64,000 nt of DNA from Leptolyngbya subtilissima AS-A7 (GTDB taxonomy: Bacteria; Cyanobacteriota; Cyanobacteriia; Phormidesmidales; Phormidesmidaceae), in NCBI RefSeq assembly GCF_039962255.1, contig NZ_JAMPKY010000001.1, positions 248,001 through 312,000 of the forward strand. The letters run 5' to 3'. The notes below the pieces were generated by a model. It was not told the origin of the DNA. It saw only the letters and a list, made by a program, of their open reading frames with translations, and made no database searches. Numbering within the stretch: the first letter of the stretch is position 1; the number at the start of each line of letters is the position of its first letter. Shown one piece after another: positions 63,185 through 64,000 of this stretch. The translations under genes were made by a program, and so were the position numbers.

Positions 63185-63488
63185 AAATTACTTGGGTGGA
63201 GGAGATAATGGCTTGGCGCCGTAGGTAATTGCGACTAGTTTCTATCCCTTGACGCGTAATCAGATCAACTCTTCTAGAGAATAGAACCGTCAGTTCTGCT
63301 TCCATCTGGTCGAGGGTGCGAAAGGTTGGATGAGCCGCTGGGCGAAATTGCACCATCACATCGACATTGCTGCCACCATGAAAGTCATCGCGGAGAACAG
63401 AGCCAAACAAGGAAAACTCACTAACTTGCCAGCGATCGCAAAATTCAGCAATTTGTTCTATTGGTACTTCGATCTGAGCAACAGCCAC
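63156..63488 (-). CDS. mntA: MntA-type antitoxin (nucleotidyltransferase) with altered active site
   Basis: 110 aa from GTG 63488 (a TTG at 63551 gives extra residues unlike the family). Minimal nucleotidyltransferase: FSLFGSVLRDDF with the GS motif, then GGSNVDVMVQF, AHPTFRTLDQMEAELTVLF, RRVDLITRQGIE, and NYLRRQAIISSTQVIYA. MntA antitoxins AMPylate HepT using a GS-X10-DxD site. In close relatives I know the motif reads SDVDVM; here the first Asp is Asn (codon AAT, 63374-63376 region), which should weaken catalysis. Paired with the broken hepT, overlapping by 29 bp. Confidence 0.82.
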   Translation of the reverse strand: MAVAQIEVPIEQIAEFCDRWQVSEFSLFGSVLRDDFHGGSNVDVMVQFRPAAHPTFRTLDQMEAELTVLFSRRVDLITRQGIETSRNYLRRQAIISSTQVIYATGSSIPA

Positions 63489-63584
63489 GCTAGCTTGACC
63501 TGAGAACGGCAACCTACACTGCTCCGTAGAAGGGAGATAGGAGATTAGCAAAGAATGCTTCTCCTAATCTCCTAGTTTATTGCG

Positions 63585-64000
63585 TTAAGCCTTCAGCATG
63601 TTCTGCACGAAGGTGGGTAGTGCAAAAGCAGCTTGGTGCATGCCCACGTTGTAGTATTGCAGGCTGTGCTCGGCGGCAAAGGCTTCAGACTTCGCTGCAT
63701 CCATGCCCTGGATGGGGTGAGCCGCGCCCTTGGTCGCGTAGTTAAAGCTCCACATGCCCGTTGGGTAGGTGGGAATAAACGCCAAATAGCAATACACGTT
63801 ATCGTAGCCAAAAATGCCCTTCAAACAGTGGTGAATGTCCACAAAGGCATGCTGGTTAAACCGAGGTGACTCACTTTGAGCCGTGATCGCCCCACCAGGC
63901 TTAAGAATACGATGCACTTGCTGATAAAACGCCGTGCTAAACAGCCCCTCCGAAGGCCCCACCGGGTCGGAGGAATCGATCACAATGAGGTCGTAGCTGG
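63585..64000 (-). CDS. speE: Spermidine synthase, 3' part (continues past window edge)
   Basis: Visible 138 codons at the C-terminal end; the 5' end lies beyond 64000. SYDLIVIDSSDPVGPSEGLF (decarboxy-SAM/putrescine site), RILKPGGAITAQSESP, CLKGIFGYDNVYCYLAFIPTYPTGMWSF and the terminal ALPTFVQNML match spermidine synthase. It makes spermidine from putrescine and releases methylthioadenosine, the substrate of MtnP. Downstream on the same strand lie mntA, hepT and speB, so the toxin-antitoxin pair sits inside what looks like a polyamine gene group. Confidence 0.93.
   Translation of the reverse strand, partial: SYDLIVIDSSDPVGPSEGLFSTAFYQQVHRILKPGGAITAQSESPRFNQHAFVDIHHCLKGIFGYDNVYCYLAFIPTYPTGMWSFNYATKGAAHPIQGMDAAKSEAFAAEHSLQYYNVGMHQAAFALPTFVQNMLKA

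Overview
The window reads as a chromosome segment of a filamentous or Leptolyngbya/Nodosilinea-like cyanobacterium. Evidence: a chlI magnesium-chelatase gene, a 29-residue petN (cytochrome b6f), a Tab2/Atab2 photosystem I translation factor, glgC, a copper P-type ATPase with a cupredoxin, and the HIP1 octamer GCGATCGC scattered throughout. The genus is inferred from gene content and style, not from a marker gene. Most of the window is GC-rich and densely coded on both strands; a few AT-richer patches (about 42.9-44.1 kb, 53.9-54.4 kb, 62.8-63.2 kb) carry broken or orphan genes.

Layout. 0.3-3.7 kb: a modular lysozyme with three peptidoglycan-binding repeats, then sirB-cobA for siroheme. 3.9-7.7 kb: tRNA-Gly(UCC), then a copper module (small HMA protein, Cu+-ATPase, cupredoxin) behind a MerR-type promoter candidate. 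7.9-11.3 kb: NfeD-like protein plus two tandem SPFH/flotillin paralogues. 12.5-17.0 kb: a 1500-residue secreted or surface protein with an N-terminal clan-CD-like H/C dyad, Ig-like repeats, a propeller-like insert and DxNxDG repeats. 17.3-22.8 kb: NhaC-type antiporter and a 1337-residue hybrid histidine kinase. 23.2-28.4 kb: a lipoprotein, a translationally coupled pair of P-loop/STAND NTPases (the best candidate here for an uncharacterised system), and a small cysteine protein. 28.6-34.7 kb: cysC, a YihY/BrkB-like membrane protein, a Nif3-like protein, ftsH, tRNA-Asp(GUC). 34.7-41.3 kb: a nitrogen-starvation-type small protein, an orphan peptide-binding lipoprotein, a P-loop kinase, glgC, and two neighbouring proteins sharing a C-terminal domain I do not recognise. 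41.5-44 kb: a chromosomal ParM/ParR-like pair and a HAD hydrolase interrupted by a stop codon. 44.1-53.9 kb: chlI-ruvC, acetyltransferases, Uma2, a methyltransferase, a membrane-linked GTPase, an NADPH-FMN reductase and an Lhr-type helicase. 54.4-59.6 kb: a TIR-FGE fusion, tab2-mtnP, and an M15 peptidase with three novel-looking repeats. 59.7-64 kb: rsmB, petN, agmatinase-family enzyme, a decayed HepT-MntA toxin-antitoxin pair, and the 3' part of speE.

Functional links: agmatinase family, SpeE and MtnP (which recycles the methylthioadenosine made by SpeE) form a polyamine theme within 8 kb. SirB and CobA act on successive tetrapyrroles. Copper handling, petN, chlI and Tab2 tie the region to photosynthetic electron transport. 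Purine-rich/pyrimidine-rich intergenic inverted repeats recur at four or more places and appear to have given rise to Pro-rich linkers in two proteins.
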